Shown here: positions 23,215 to 31,944 of the stretch, one piece after another
How the letters are laid out: every line of letters starts with the position of its first letter
Numbering within the stretch: the stretch's first letter is position 1
Source of the DNA: CAZCZZ01 sp964503335
GTDB lineage: Bacteria; Verrucomicrobiota; Kiritimatiellia; CAIVKH01
Assembly (NCBI GenBank): GCA_964503335.1
Contig: CAZCZZ010000044.1
Coordinates: 1 to 34,424, forward strand
DNA: 34,424 bases
Reading direction: 5' to 3'
Position numbers and translations under genes: made by a program
Notes under the pieces: generated by a model
Databases searched by the model: none
The model's input: the letters and a program-made list of their open reading frames with translations, nothing else
Told to the model about the DNA's origin: nothing

Positions 23215-24683
23215 AGCAGGTCGCCATGGTTGGGATTGTGGCAGAAGAAGAGAGACTGGTACGCGAGCAGCCCTTTGAACATGCGCGTCGCGCCATGGAA
23301 GAGCGCCAGAGACCAGCGGAACGCCGGCTTCGTGATGAAGGGGAAAAGGATGCCGAACGGAATCGCCGTGACGTCTCGCCGATCCACGATCCAACCCGTC
23401 CGCTCAAGCATCTCCTCCGCGGTCTTCAGCGTGAAGCAGTGGAGATGCGTCCTGTCCAGCAAGCCCTTGGAGTGAAGCGGAAAGCGTCCGAGCAGCAGGT
23501 TGAGCCGGACGTAGGCATTGGCGATATTCGGCAGGGAAACAACAAGATGTCCGCCTTTTCTCAATCGCGGTTTGACCCGGGAAAGGAAGTGTGACGGGTT
23601 GCGCAGATGCTCAAGCACATCGGCGGCGATGACAAGGTCGTACACTTCATCGGTCGGAATCGGCGATGGTGCATCCATGTCCTGCAAATACACGTGACGG
23701 CAGAACGGACGCGCCATTTCAAGCGACGGCGGGTCGATCTCGATGCCATCCACGATCGCGCCCGCCTCTTTGAGTCGGCGCGTAAGCGAAGCATCACCGA
23801 CGCCTAGTTCCAGAACCTTCACGCCCTCCAGCGGACGTTCGCTCAGCCACTTCCAAATCTTCGAGTGGCTCGAATACGGATCGTTGAACTTCTCCGTGTA
23901 TTTGCGGCCCCGCTGGGCCAGGTCAAAGACCCTGCTGTAGAAGAGGCCCGACCGGTGCAGCGCGAAAGACAGCGATGTGAGCAGGCACATCATGCCATAC
24001 GCGAGACCGCGGACGTGGCTGATTTCGGCGCCGTAGTAGACGGGAACAGGGACTTCGACGACGCGGGCTCCGCGCAGAACGAATTGCAGGAGGATCTGCG
24101 TGTCGAAATGCCAGTCATCCGAATTGTCCCAGAACGGAATATCGCGAAGAAGGCTCGTGCTGTAGACCCTGAACCCGCAGTGGTATTCCGAGAAATCCGT
24201 CCGCGCAAACGCATTCTGCAACATCGTCAGGAATCGATTCGCGGCGTATCGCAACGCGGGCATGCCCTCTTTGATGGCCGCCGTGCCCCTGTCCATTCGC
24301 GTTCCCATGGCCACGTCGGCTTCACGGGTCAGGACGGATGCGAACATCGCCTCAAGTCGGTCCGGCGCATAGCGGCCGTCCGTGTCCAGCAGCGCGACGA
24401 AATCAAGCCCGCGATCGAGGGAGAACTGAAGTCCAGCCTTCTGGTTCCCGCCATGGCTCAAGCTGATCCTGTTCCGATAGACTTCGAGCTTCGGGTACCT
24501 GGATTTCAAGGGAAGTATGCGCGCAACCGTTTCATCGGTACTGCAATCATCGACGACGTACACGGTCTCCACCCTGTCCCAAACCGATGCCGGAATGGCC
24601 GCCAGCGTGGTTTCGATACGGCTTTCCGCATTGGAAGCCACAAGGAAGATGCCGATGCGTGGATCAGCCGAAATGGAGGTCAT
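23211..24683 (-). CDS. Bifunctional GT2 glycosyltransferase-methyltransferase fusion
   Basis: The ATG at 24683 overlaps the upstream GT-C gene's stop by four bases, and the product is 490 residues. Residues 1-250 are a DPM1-like GT2 domain with GIFLVASNAESRI (11-23), VVDDCSTDET (43-52), HGGNQKAGLQ (77-86), LDTDGRYAPD (99-108) and HCGFRVYS (168-175). After a linker, residues 275-445 are a class I SAM methyltransferase: VLELGVGDASLT (290-301), DGIEID (312-317), VIAADVLEHL (351-360) and GGHLVVSLPN (near 378-387). Both active sites look intact. It is cytoplasmic or membrane-peripheral. The order suggests transfer of a sugar followed by methylation of the product, or two steps on one lipid carrier. 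This is inference. Confidence 0.86.
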   Translation of the reverse strand: MTSISADPRIGIFLVASNAESRIETTLAAIPASVWDRVETVYVVDDCSTDETVARILPLKSRYPKLEVYRNRISLSHGGNQKAGLQFSLDRGLDFVALLDTDGRYAPDRLEAMFASVLTREADVAMGTRMDRGTAAIKEGMPALRYAANRFLTMLQNAFARTDFSEYHCGFRVYSTSLLRDIPFWDNSDDWHFDTQILLQFVLRGARVVEVPVPVYYGAEISHVRGLAYGMMCLLTSLSFALHRSGLFYSRVFDLAQRGRKYTEKFNDPYSSHSKIWKWLSERPLEGVKVLELGVGDASLTRRLKEAGAIVDGIEIDPPSLEMARPFCRHVYLQDMDAPSPIPTDEVYDLVIAADVLEHLRNPSHFLSRVKPRLRKGGHLVVSLPNIANAYVRLNLLLGRFPLHSKGLLDRTHLHCFTLKTAEEMLERTGWIVDRRDVTAIPFGILFPFITKPAFRWSLALFHGATRMFKGLLAYQSLFFCHNPNHGDLL

Positions 24684-26380
24684 GGCGTTACCCCTGCTGT
24701 CGCATCTTCGGCGCCTTCCGGATCCGTGCGTCGATAGACGAGATACTGCTCTTCGCGATATCCGAGCCGCTTGTCTTCCGTGGCAAAGCGGACGCGGTCA
24801 AGCAGGACCCAGTTCGCCGGCGGCACACCACAGTCGAACAACCGTTGGATGGGCCAGTGCGGGTACGACGAGGATCCGACGACGACGACATCCACATCTT
24901 TTCTCCTGCAGTATTCCTCTAGAATGTCCACGGACTTCGAGTAGCGCAAGTCCGTCCATCTGTCGACATGCTTGCGATAGAAGTTGATCGCGATGTTGGG
25001 CCCCGGAACCATGATGACATCCTCATCGCTGCATCCGAGTTCCCACATCCTCACCGCAAGTTTCTCCTGGTTGAAATACCGCCAGCTTTCGTCGGCGACC
25101 CGGAACTTGGCGGCGGTCACGTTCTGTGTCGCCGCGAAACACAGGACCAGAACCGCAGCGAACAGCAATGCTCTCCGATCGCGAGGAAGATTCGCTGCGA
25201 CTGCATCAGCCAGGATCAGGACCGCGTAAGGCAGCGCGGGAACCATCCAGCGCGGGTGGACAAACGACAGACTGAGCAGCATCGGCATGGCAAGGATGAG
25301 CCCGGCAGGCAGGCACCAGGCGGAAAGGAATCCGCGCTTCCATCCCGTGGCCAGCGCGAAGGCGGCGAAGAGCACGGTCCAGAACATGCCGATGCGGAGC
25401 GACGCAGGGAAAAGGGTGTCATTCAGGAACCGCGCCGCCCTGCCCATGTTCACGAACCATCCGCGCGCGATGCTTTCTTTATACTTCCACATGAATCCAA
25501 CAACGCCCAACTCCACGAGATCCTGTCCCCTCCGACCGAATTCCGCCCCCGTGTCCGCGTCGAGGGACTTCATGGCCTTTGAATCGTAACCGAAATCGCC
25601 GAAGGCGATATTGACCAATTTGCCGCTGAGAGGCACCGGCGACTCTTGCCTCATCGAGTTCAACTGAAGCGGCATGGCAAGCAGCACAAAGGCAACGGGC
25701 GGAAGGATGAAATGCCACCACGACAGGATCCTCTCGCTCCACCCGTAGCGCCATACAAGGAACAGCAGCGCCACACCGAGCGCGACTGCAGACTCGAAGG
25801 GACGCGAATAGATTCCCATTCCGTAAAGCGCACCTCCTGCCAGAAGCCAGGGCCCCATCCATCCGCGCCGTTCGACCGCCCGCAAAAACATGCAGAGGCC
25901 TGCGATGGAACACGCCATGAATGGCATTTCGCCAAGGCTGTTCACAGAGTACTCAACCGCGATGGGAGTCGTCGCGAGGATGACACCGGTCATGAAGCCC
26001 GTAGTCCAGCGCCTGAGAAGAAGATGCGACAGCAGCAGCATCAACGGCGGGACGGCAATGCCCGCAAGCAATGTGATCATCTGCATCGCGCGCTTCGGGT
26101 CGAATCCGTTTTCAAGTGCCCACGCGCCCACGAAGATAGGCAGTTGCGACCAGTGAGGCGAGAAACCCTTCGGGTCTCCCTGCGCCATCAGCATCGCGCT
26201 CTCCACAAAATGTCCGGCGTCCCCCTGCACAGGGTACGAAAGAGCTGCGGCCTGGATTCTGACCGCGACCGTCAAGGCAAGAACCAGCAGGAAACCCCAC
26301 AGCCGGTCGGATGCCGTATCGCCGCGAAGAATCGCGATCGCCTTGTCGCCGACAACCGAAATGCGTTCAGTCAACTTCAT
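24680..26380 (-). CDS. GT-C-like polytopic membrane glycosyltransferase
   Basis: From the ATG at 26380 the protein is 566 residues with about eleven hydrophobic segments, the first at about 27-45. The first loop has SYPVQGDAGHFVESAMLMAQ (48-67), an Asp-bearing segment preceding a helix as in PMT/GT39-type enzymes, then SLGEMPFM further on. A soluble C-terminal domain of about 115 residues contains MVPGPNIAINFYRKH and VDVVVVGSSSYPHW. The fold suggests use of a lipid-phosphate sugar on the outer face of the inner membrane. It overlaps the GT-C gene before it by 14 bases and the GT2-methyltransferase gene after it by four. Confidence 0.78.
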   Translation of the reverse strand: MKLTERISVVGDKAIAILRGDTASDRLWGFLLVLALTVAVRIQAAALSYPVQGDAGHFVESAMLMAQGDPKGFSPHWSQLPIFVGAWALENGFDPKRAMQMITLLAGIAVPPLMLLLSHLLLRRWTTGFMTGVILATTPIAVEYSVNSLGEMPFMACSIAGLCMFLRAVERRGWMGPWLLAGGALYGMGIYSRPFESAVALGVALLFLVWRYGWSERILSWWHFILPPVAFVLLAMPLQLNSMRQESPVPLSGKLVNIAFGDFGYDSKAMKSLDADTGAEFGRRGQDLVELGVVGFMWKYKESIARGWFVNMGRAARFLNDTLFPASLRIGMFWTVLFAAFALATGWKRGFLSAWCLPAGLILAMPMLLSLSFVHPRWMVPALPYAVLILADAVAANLPRDRRALLFAAVLVLCFAATQNVTAAKFRVADESWRYFNQEKLAVRMWELGCSDEDVIMVPGPNIAINFYRKHVDRWTDLRYSKSVDILEEYCRRKDVDVVVVGSSSYPHWPIQRLFDCGVPPANWVLLDRVRFATEDKRLGYREEQYLVYRRTDPEGAEDATAGVTP

Positions 26381-27806
26381 GGTTTGAGACCCGATTTTTC
26401 CCCGCCAGGGACCGCGTGGCCACCAAGGCGGACCCGATGGCACAAAGCACGATGCCCGACACGGTAAACCATGCGGCTGGCGCACCCAAGAACCTTCGCG
26501 GGAAGTAGCCAATCGTCACGAATGCCGCGACGAGCCCCCACGTCAGAGGTTGCACGGCTGCGAGCACGATCCAAGGAATGACGATGACATCCGCGAGCAG
26601 GCGATATTTGGATCCCTGCCACCACGCAACAATCGTGGCCGGCCCCATGATCATCGCGACAAACACCACCATAAAGAGGATCCACGCAGGGGCACATTGC
26701 CTGAGCGAGTACGCCACTCCCAGTGGAAGAAGGAGGAGGACAAGAATATGCGCTGAGTCGGCCAGCGATTGGAGTGACCGCAGATCCTTATGCATGGCCT
26801 CGTGAAGATAGAACTGCGGCGGTGCCGAGACTTGTCGCCGCAATTCCGTCCAGCACGTCCGAATGACCCAACTCGTATTGGTGGCCATGAACGCCTTACT
26901 TTCCCCGATCAGTTGCCTGTATGCCGGCCCCACGCGCGATATGTCGTTGCCGTGGTTGTGGAAATCCTTCCAAACCTGCGACGACCGCGCTTTCTCCTGC
27001 TCTTCGGCAAATAGTACAGAGAGCGGAGCAGGCTCTGTCAGGTTGCGCTGCTCCGTCTTGATACGCGGCAGCATCCAGACCCACAGGTTCTCCGCCTGAA
27101 GAAGTGATGGCGACGCCACATCGTGCGCGCGCCAATTGTGTGATGCCATGACCGTCGGAACAACCAGAAGGCTGGCGATCAGCGCCACGGCAGATCGCCA
27201 GGTCCCGTATCGCCTGACAACATCGATGGCAAGGATCGCCAAAGGGACGACAGCCAGATACATCGTCGGGCGCAGAAGCTGCAGCAGAATCCACAAGGGA
27301 ATAGCGCCGGCCAAGGCCCTTCCCCGTCCCTCCTTCCACCAACAAAATGTCGCCGTCAGCGCGACAACGGTGAGTTGCGCATGCAGCATGTCCGTGTCAA
27401 CCAAGCCGCCCCTCCCGTACGAATTGGGATAGAACACGTATGCGAGCGCAGACAACCCGGCGATCCATGGATTGCCAAAAAGCTTCCACGCGAAGAAGCC
27501 GAGGCAGTAAACCACGAGCGGTTCGAGGAGGACGACAACCCAGAGGACCGATTGCGGCTCTGCGCCAGCTTTCTGGAAAGCTGCGATGAGCAGCGGAAGC
27601 AGAACACGCTCGCGATAGACCGGGTTAGGCGGATTACCGCGCACAAGGGCGTCGGCATACCCGAGATAAGTCCCCGTATCACCGCTCGCCCAAAGATCGA
27701 CACCGGTCGCTGCCGACAGATCGAATAGACGCACGAGATATGCCGCGTGCAGAACAAGCGAGAGCAGCCCCGCTATAACCAGCGTGCGTTTTAAGATCGT
27801 GCTCAC
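26367..27806 (-). CDS. GT-C-like polytopic membrane protein
   Basis: A GTG start at 27806, forming a GTGA overlap with the stop of the GT9 gene, gives 479 residues. The protein has about ten membrane segments, beginning at about 7-28. The first external loop holds LWASGDTGTYLGYADALVRG (38-57) and NPVYRERVLLPLL (61-73). The Asp-containing loop followed by an R-x-R-x-x-x-P-L segment is typical of bacterial GT-C-like proteins. A TDMLHAQLTV segment forms a later reentrant helix. Unlike its neighbour it has little soluble C-terminal domain. It is probably a second periplasmic-side sugar transferase, or possibly a polymerase or ligase. The GT-C fold is moderately secure; the exact role is open. Confidence 0.72.
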   Translation of the reverse strand: MSTILKRTLVIAGLLSLVLHAAYLVRLFDLSAATGVDLWASGDTGTYLGYADALVRGNPPNPVYRERVLLPLLIAAFQKAGAEPQSVLWVVVLLEPLVVYCLGFFAWKLFGNPWIAGLSALAYVFYPNSYGRGGLVDTDMLHAQLTVVALTATFCWWKEGRGRALAGAIPLWILLQLLRPTMYLAVVPLAILAIDVVRRYGTWRSAVALIASLLVVPTVMASHNWRAHDVASPSLLQAENLWVWMLPRIKTEQRNLTEPAPLSVLFAEEQEKARSSQVWKDFHNHGNDISRVGPAYRQLIGESKAFMATNTSWVIRTCWTELRRQVSAPPQFYLHEAMHKDLRSLQSLADSAHILVLLLLPLGVAYSLRQCAPAWILFMVVFVAMIMGPATIVAWWQGSKYRLLADVIVIPWIVLAAVQPLTWGLVAAFVTIGYFPRRFLGAPAAWFTVSGIVLCAIGSALVATRSLAGKNRVSNHEVD

Positions 27807-29110
27807 GAACGCTCGGCTCCCAGGCTCTCCATGACCGCCGCTTTCACGTCTTCGACGCCGATCGCCTTCATACATGCACCGTCATGCCGGCACTTTTCTT
27901 CGACATGCCACGGGCGGCAGTCAGGGCAACTCTTCACCTTGCGGATCACCCGATGCATTGGGCCGCGCGGCGCCCACCGGCTGACTTCGGTCGGGCCGAA
28001 CATCGAAACCGTCGGCGTGCCCACCGCCGCCGCCAGATGCATCGGGCCGCAGTCGTTCGTCACACAAATCCGCGCGCCTTCAAGCAGCGCGGCAAGTTGA
28101 GCCCAAGTCGTCTTCCCGGCTAGGTTCAACACCGAGTTCGAGGAGATTCCAGACGACACGTGGGAACAAAGTTCCGCCTCGTCTTTCGAGCCCGCAAGGA
28201 CGACTTGAAGCTTCAGCTCTCGTTCCATCCATTGACCCAGTTCGGCAAACCGCGCGTGCGGCCATCGCTTCCCATCCCACCCTGCGCCGGGAATCAGCAC
28301 GGCGAACCCGGGGGCCAGCCCCGCGATCGCACGAACCTCCGCCCTGGCCGCGTCGGTTACAGGAAACGTCAATACCGGCTGGCCTCCGCGTACTCCGACG
28401 AGGTCGGCCAGTGCGGCAATTCGTTCCGCTTCATACCGTGCGGGGTCGTATTGCGGAACCAGCCACTTCACGCGCGGTGGATACAGCTCGTCGTCGGGCC
28501 TGGGCCCGATGATTGTTCCGCATCCGGCGGCGCGCATCAGGACTGCATCCGGGATATTGGCCACCAAACCGGCGTCGATGACCAGTTCGTAACCGCGTGA
28601 CCTCAAGCTGCGCAGAAACTCCACTTCCGCAGACAGTCCCAGACAGCGGCTCGTATCGCCCCTGTTGTAGATCTTCACGCGCGGCGCGTACGGGATGACC
28701 GACGCGGCAAACCCGTAGTGGCGAGCAACTGATTCGCACCACGGTCCAACGAGGATATCGGTCGCGTAGTCGGCTCCAAGCCGCTGCACAAGCGGCATCG
28801 TATGCAGCAGGTCGCCGAAATGACCGAGTTGAATGACAAGCGCCCGACGCTCCTCCGTCGCGGCGCGCTTCTCCAGCGCCAACGCGTCCGCCTGCTCCAT
28901 CAGCCAGAGTTGGCGGATAACGTCGAAGTACGATTCGTTCGCAATGGAGTCCCACCAGGTCTTCCTGAACGACGAGAATCCCTCGGCTCGGTAAAGGCAA
29001 CGGCGACGGCTCACCGCGTCATCGCCGGACGCACCCGGCCCCGGCGCAGCAAGTGCAACGGCCAACAACTGCTCACCCCACCGGGCAGCACTTCGCATCA
29101 CTTTAGACAT
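27803..29110 (-). CDS. GT9 family glycosyltransferase (heptosyltransferase-like)
   Basis: The 435-residue protein starts at the ATG at 29110. After a 90-residue N-terminal extension, the GT9 core begins with LVIQLGHFGDLLHTMPLV (91-108), the G-x-x-G-D-x-L-x-x-x-P motif of heptosyltransferases. The C-terminal GT-B half has IPGAGWDGKRWP (273-284), then NDCGPMHLAAAVGTPTVSMF (352-371) with FGPTEVSRWAP. A cysteine-rich tail (Cys 395, 398, 407 and 413) is common in the group. Such enzymes add heptose or other sugars to LPS-like glycolipids from ADP-sugars. It is the first gene of the ten-gene run, so a promoter should lie upstream in 29111-29163. No obvious ribosome site is seen. Confidence 0.87.
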   Translation of the reverse strand: MSKVMRSAARWGEQLLAVALAAPGPGASGDDAVSRRRCLYRAEGFSSFRKTWWDSIANESYFDVIRQLWLMEQADALALEKRAATEERRALVIQLGHFGDLLHTMPLVQRLGADYATDILVGPWCESVARHYGFAASVIPYAPRVKIYNRGDTSRCLGLSAEVEFLRSLRSRGYELVIDAGLVANIPDAVLMRAAGCGTIIGPRPDDELYPPRVKWLVPQYDPARYEAERIAALADLVGVRGGQPVLTFPVTDAARAEVRAIAGLAPGFAVLIPGAGWDGKRWPHARFAELGQWMERELKLQVVLAGSKDEAELCSHVSSGISSNSVLNLAGKTTWAQLAALLEGARICVTNDCGPMHLAAAVGTPTVSMFGPTEVSRWAPRGPMHRVIRKVKSCPDCRPWHVEEKCRHDGACMKAIGVEDVKAAVMESLGAERS

Positions 29111-29163
29111 CCGTTTAGGTCCGGTGCGCTACCATGATGCCCAGAGCCGGAATGATTCGGAAA

Positions 29164-29406
29164 GAAACCGCGAATTACGCGAATTGACGCGAATTTGGCA
29201 GATGCGCCCCATGATTTCTGTACCCGCCGAACTTCTTCTCACCACCCGCTTTGCTTAAGGTCGCGAAGGCCATAAGGTCTACTTCGCTACCTTCGCGAAC
29301 TTCCTGTGGAAACTCATCTGCCGAATGCTCACCTTTACGTGAGCGAACAATGTACTCGGTCAGATACGTCATGCTCCAATCGGAATTGGCGCGAATTCGC
29401 GGTTCG
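29164..29406. repeat. Nested palindromic intergenic element rich in GCGAATT
   Basis: The outer arms pair GAAACCGCGAATTACGCGAA at 29164-29183 with an inverted GAACCGCGAATTCGCG copy ending at 29405, allowing an indel. A second pair is ATTTGGCAGATG (29193-29204) with CATCTGCCGAAT (29315-29326), matching 11 of 12. A third, perfect pair is TCGCGAAGG (29261-29269) with CCTTCGCGA (29290-29298). The element fills most of the 299-base gap between the GT9 gene and the SGNH-like gene. An open frame across it is compositionally an artefact of the repeats. It could slow or terminate transcription from the upstream gene set. Its sequence differs completely from the element at 6464-6650. Confidence 0.68.
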
Positions 29407-29409
29407 ACT

Positions 29410-30735
29410 TCATCGGTCCATCTTCGGCGCAGCCCACACGGAACGATGCAGGAGATCGGCCACAAATGCCGTGAGCTTTCCGCTTCCGACTGAATTGAGA
29501 TGGGTCGCGTCGGCCCAATCCTCAGGGGGATTCTCAAAAGGCTGGCTGTTTTCCGGAACAAACGTCACACCCAGTTGCGGCAACCGCGCACTCAAGTAGT
29601 CGGCGAGGCGCCCCTGCATGGCGATCTCTTTGTCATCCAAATGCGCCGGATTCATTCGTCCCTCCACCACCACGACGCGCGATGCTTTCGACGCCAGCAG
29701 TTGTAGCGACCGGTCCAGGGCGCGGAACTGCAGGTCGACAAGCTTCTCCTCTTCCCCGGCGGTGATACCAAGATCGGCATCAAGATCCCGCTGAAGCATT
29801 TGTTGTCCGGCGGACACTCCTGAAGAAGCGACAAGAAGACGGTCTGTGACATGCCGGACATAGTCCCGCGACCTCCACATCTCAAGAACCGCGGCGAGGG
29901 CAAGGTCAATGGCCTGCGTCCATTCGGCAACGATCCGGCGTGGTCCAAGGATGCCGAGAAGTTCGCGGGCGCCTTCCGGTGATGCAAAGGGTCTCATCCA
30001 GTTCATCGTGAACGGCATACTCGCCGCCACGTCGCGCGAAGAAAGATAGAGGATCGCGGTGTCGGTTGGCCCGATATCGAGGTAGTTCATGGCCAGAAGG
30101 ATTCGTCGCGCGTCCATGTCGCCGATGCCGCGCATGACAACCTTCCGCCCGCCCAGCGCCTCGGCCAGCTTCTTCTGGTCGAAGCCGGCGGCGGCCTGGC
30201 TCGAACCCACGATGACAACCTTCCCCGTCGGCGCGGGTTCGCCACGCGCTGCCATCTCCAGGCGTATGCGCGCAACGTTGCCGACGAACCAATCGGCGGG
30301 TCCGAGGCGGGAGTTGACGGCACGCCAGAGGGTCGACTGCACCGCGTCCGTTCGCATCAACACTTCGCAGCCGACTACGCCCCCCAACGTGAGGATCAGC
30401 GCGGCCGAAACGCTGCGCGATCGGTTCACGCAGGACTTCGTTTTCCCAAGTAACAACTTCCACGCAAGGGCATACGCAAACGCCGCAAGCGCAGCTGCGG
30501 CCGCGATAGCGATGTCAGCATGTGCAAAGGGAATCCTGATTGCATCTCGATCAAGCGTGACGAGAACGGGCTCAACCGACCTCCACGCAAGCACGCCTAT
30601 CGACACCAGGATGGGTAGAACCCAGACGCCCGAATTCGTGATACGCGCCTCCGCCTCCGCAATAGGGTCCGTCGCTGTGGTGGTGTCGTCGATGACGTCA
30701 GCCCTCCCCGCCTGATGACGGTCCCCGGGGCACAC
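29410..30735 (-). CDS. Membrane-anchored SGNH-like protein, copy 2 of tandem pair
   Basis: The 441-residue product from the GTG at 30735 overlaps the preceding paralogue by 38 bases. No ATG is available before the first membrane segment, so the start is uncertain. Hydrophobic segments lie at about 38-51, 72-97 and 110-124. The extracytoplasmic SGNH-like domain has VVIVGSSQAAAGFD (173-186) with the candidate nucleophile Ser, then ILYLSSRDV, a VVVVEGRMNP strand and DWADATHLNSVG with Asp409/His412 in the D-x-x-H position. This D-x-x-H plus GSS layout matches the AlgJ/AlgX-like SGNH group that works with MBOAT proteins. It probably receives or transfers acyl groups to a glycan in the periplasm. 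It is the last gene of its run, ending at the palindromic element. Confidence 0.76.
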   Translation of the reverse strand: MCPGDRHQAGRADVIDDTTTATDPIAEAEARITNSGVWVLPILVSIGVLAWRSVEPVLVTLDRDAIRIPFAHADIAIAAAAALAAFAYALAWKLLLGKTKSCVNRSRSVSAALILTLGGVVGCEVLMRTDAVQSTLWRAVNSRLGPADWFVGNVARIRLEMAARGEPAPTGKVVIVGSSQAAAGFDQKKLAEALGGRKVVMRGIGDMDARRILLAMNYLDIGPTDTAILYLSSRDVAASMPFTMNWMRPFASPEGARELLGILGPRRIVAEWTQAIDLALAAVLEMWRSRDYVRHVTDRLLVASSGVSAGQQMLQRDLDADLGITAGEEEKLVDLQFRALDRSLQLLASKASRVVVVEGRMNPAHLDDKEIAMQGRLADYLSARLPQLGVTFVPENSQPFENPPEDWADATHLNSVGSGKLTAFVADLLHRSVWAAPKMDR

Positions 30736-31936
30736 GCTTCTGCAGAAGGCCGGCCACGAATCTCGACAGGCGCTCCTTACCCCTCTCGTTCAGATGCACC
30801 GAATCGGCCCAATCGTTCAACGGATCCTCCCAGTCCTGCTCGGACCGGGCGATGAACTCAGCACCCTTATCCGAGGAAATCCGCGACAGGTCTTCCGCCA
30901 CCATGGTGCGGCGCGCCACATCCTTCTCACTCTCGTAAGCCGGATTGACTCGTCCTTCGATGATGATCACCCGGGCACCTGCTTCGCTCGCAAGTTCCAG
31001 CATACGCGTCAGGGCCAGCTTGTGCGCGTCGTAGTAGCGCGCTGAAGCCGCCGGAGACTCATCAAGAACCGTGGGAGGCTGCGCGGCCAGCCTGTCCGTA
31101 TTGCCCCAGCGCGCGAAGTACCCGAAGCAGAGCTCCCTCACATTGTCGCGCTGTGACCAAAGGCTTGATGTGGATGCGGCAAAGACGTCGGTGACGTCGC
31201 GCCAGTCCTCGACGATCTGCTTTCCTGAAAGTGTCGAGCACAAGTTCATGGAACCGCGCCACGTCGCCATGGACCGATGCCAGTTTCCAACTACACCTTC
31301 AGGCCACATCATGTCGAAGTCGGACAAGTACAAGACAAGGGTGTCGCCTTTGCCGACATCGAGCAGCGGCCACACAGAGTAGATGCGCATCGGGAACATG
31401 CCCGCGATCGCACGTCGCCGGACCTCCGCGTCCGGCAAGGCAGACCGAACGACGTCGTAGTCGATCCCGAAAACCAGCTGGCTGGATCCCGCAAACGTAA
31501 CAACCGGCTTCCCGCGGAACCCGTCCGGTGAGGGCACATGGGTCAGCAACGGCAGCACATCGCGCATAAACCAACTCGTCGTTCGTTTCCACACGCCGAA
31601 TAGGAACGGCTGACGGACTACCGGAATCCTGAACGCCGTGTCGATAGTCGCCAGCGCCAGCAGGGTAGCGATCGCCGCGCACGCGACACGACGCCCCTTG
31701 ATAACGCGGCTCTCGAAGAACATTCCCGCCGCCCAGGCTACAGGCACCAGCGCCGAGGCGAGGAGTATCAGACTATAGGGTGCGCGGAAGGCCGTTCGCC
31801 AATCCCACGGGGGCAGAGCGGCCGCCTCGGCCCACGCCCAGGTCCAGGAGCCAAGGGAGGCGGCGACGAAAAAACCGGCGACGGGGAACATCCACCATGC
31901 TCGCCGGAGGAATCTGCTTTCTCGCGGATAGGACAT
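30698..31936 (-). CDS. Membrane-anchored SGNH-like protein, copy 1 of tandem pair
   Basis: The 412-residue protein starts at the ATG at 31936, eight bases after the MBOAT gene's stop. It has hydrophobic segments at about 14-32, 53-73 and 84-100. The SGNH domain shows VVTFAGSSQLVFGID (145-159), LYLSDFDMMWPEG, VIIIEGRVNPAYE and DWADSVHLNERG (375-386) with Asp378/His381. It matches the following gene in motif order and in phrases such as GSSQ, EGR(V/M)NPA and DWAD-x-x-HLN, so the two are tandem paralogues. With the adjacent MBOAT it forms an O-acetylation set in which the membrane protein exports the acyl group and the SGNH domain attaches it. The donor is presumably acetyl-CoA, by family analogy. 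Confidence 0.8.
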   Translation of the reverse strand: MSYPRESRFLRRAWWMFPVAGFFVAASLGSWTWAWAEAAALPPWDWRTAFRAPYSLILLASALVPVAWAAGMFFESRVIKGRRVACAAIATLLALATIDTAFRIPVVRQPFLFGVWKRTTSWFMRDVLPLLTHVPSPDGFRGKPVVTFAGSSQLVFGIDYDVVRSALPDAEVRRRAIAGMFPMRIYSVWPLLDVGKGDTLVLYLSDFDMMWPEGVVGNWHRSMATWRGSMNLCSTLSGKQIVEDWRDVTDVFAASTSSLWSQRDNVRELCFGYFARWGNTDRLAAQPPTVLDESPAASARYYDAHKLALTRMLELASEAGARVIIIEGRVNPAYESEKDVARRTMVAEDLSRISSDKGAEFIARSEQDWEDPLNDWADSVHLNERGKERLSRFVAGLLQKRVPRGPSSGGEG

Positions 31937-31944
31937 TGATTAGA

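Noticed and set aside
29175..29561. A 128-codon minus-strand open frame through the second palindromic element
   Set aside because: Its sequence consists of translated repeat words and runs into the 3' end of the SGNH-like gene. There is no ribosome site and no domain.
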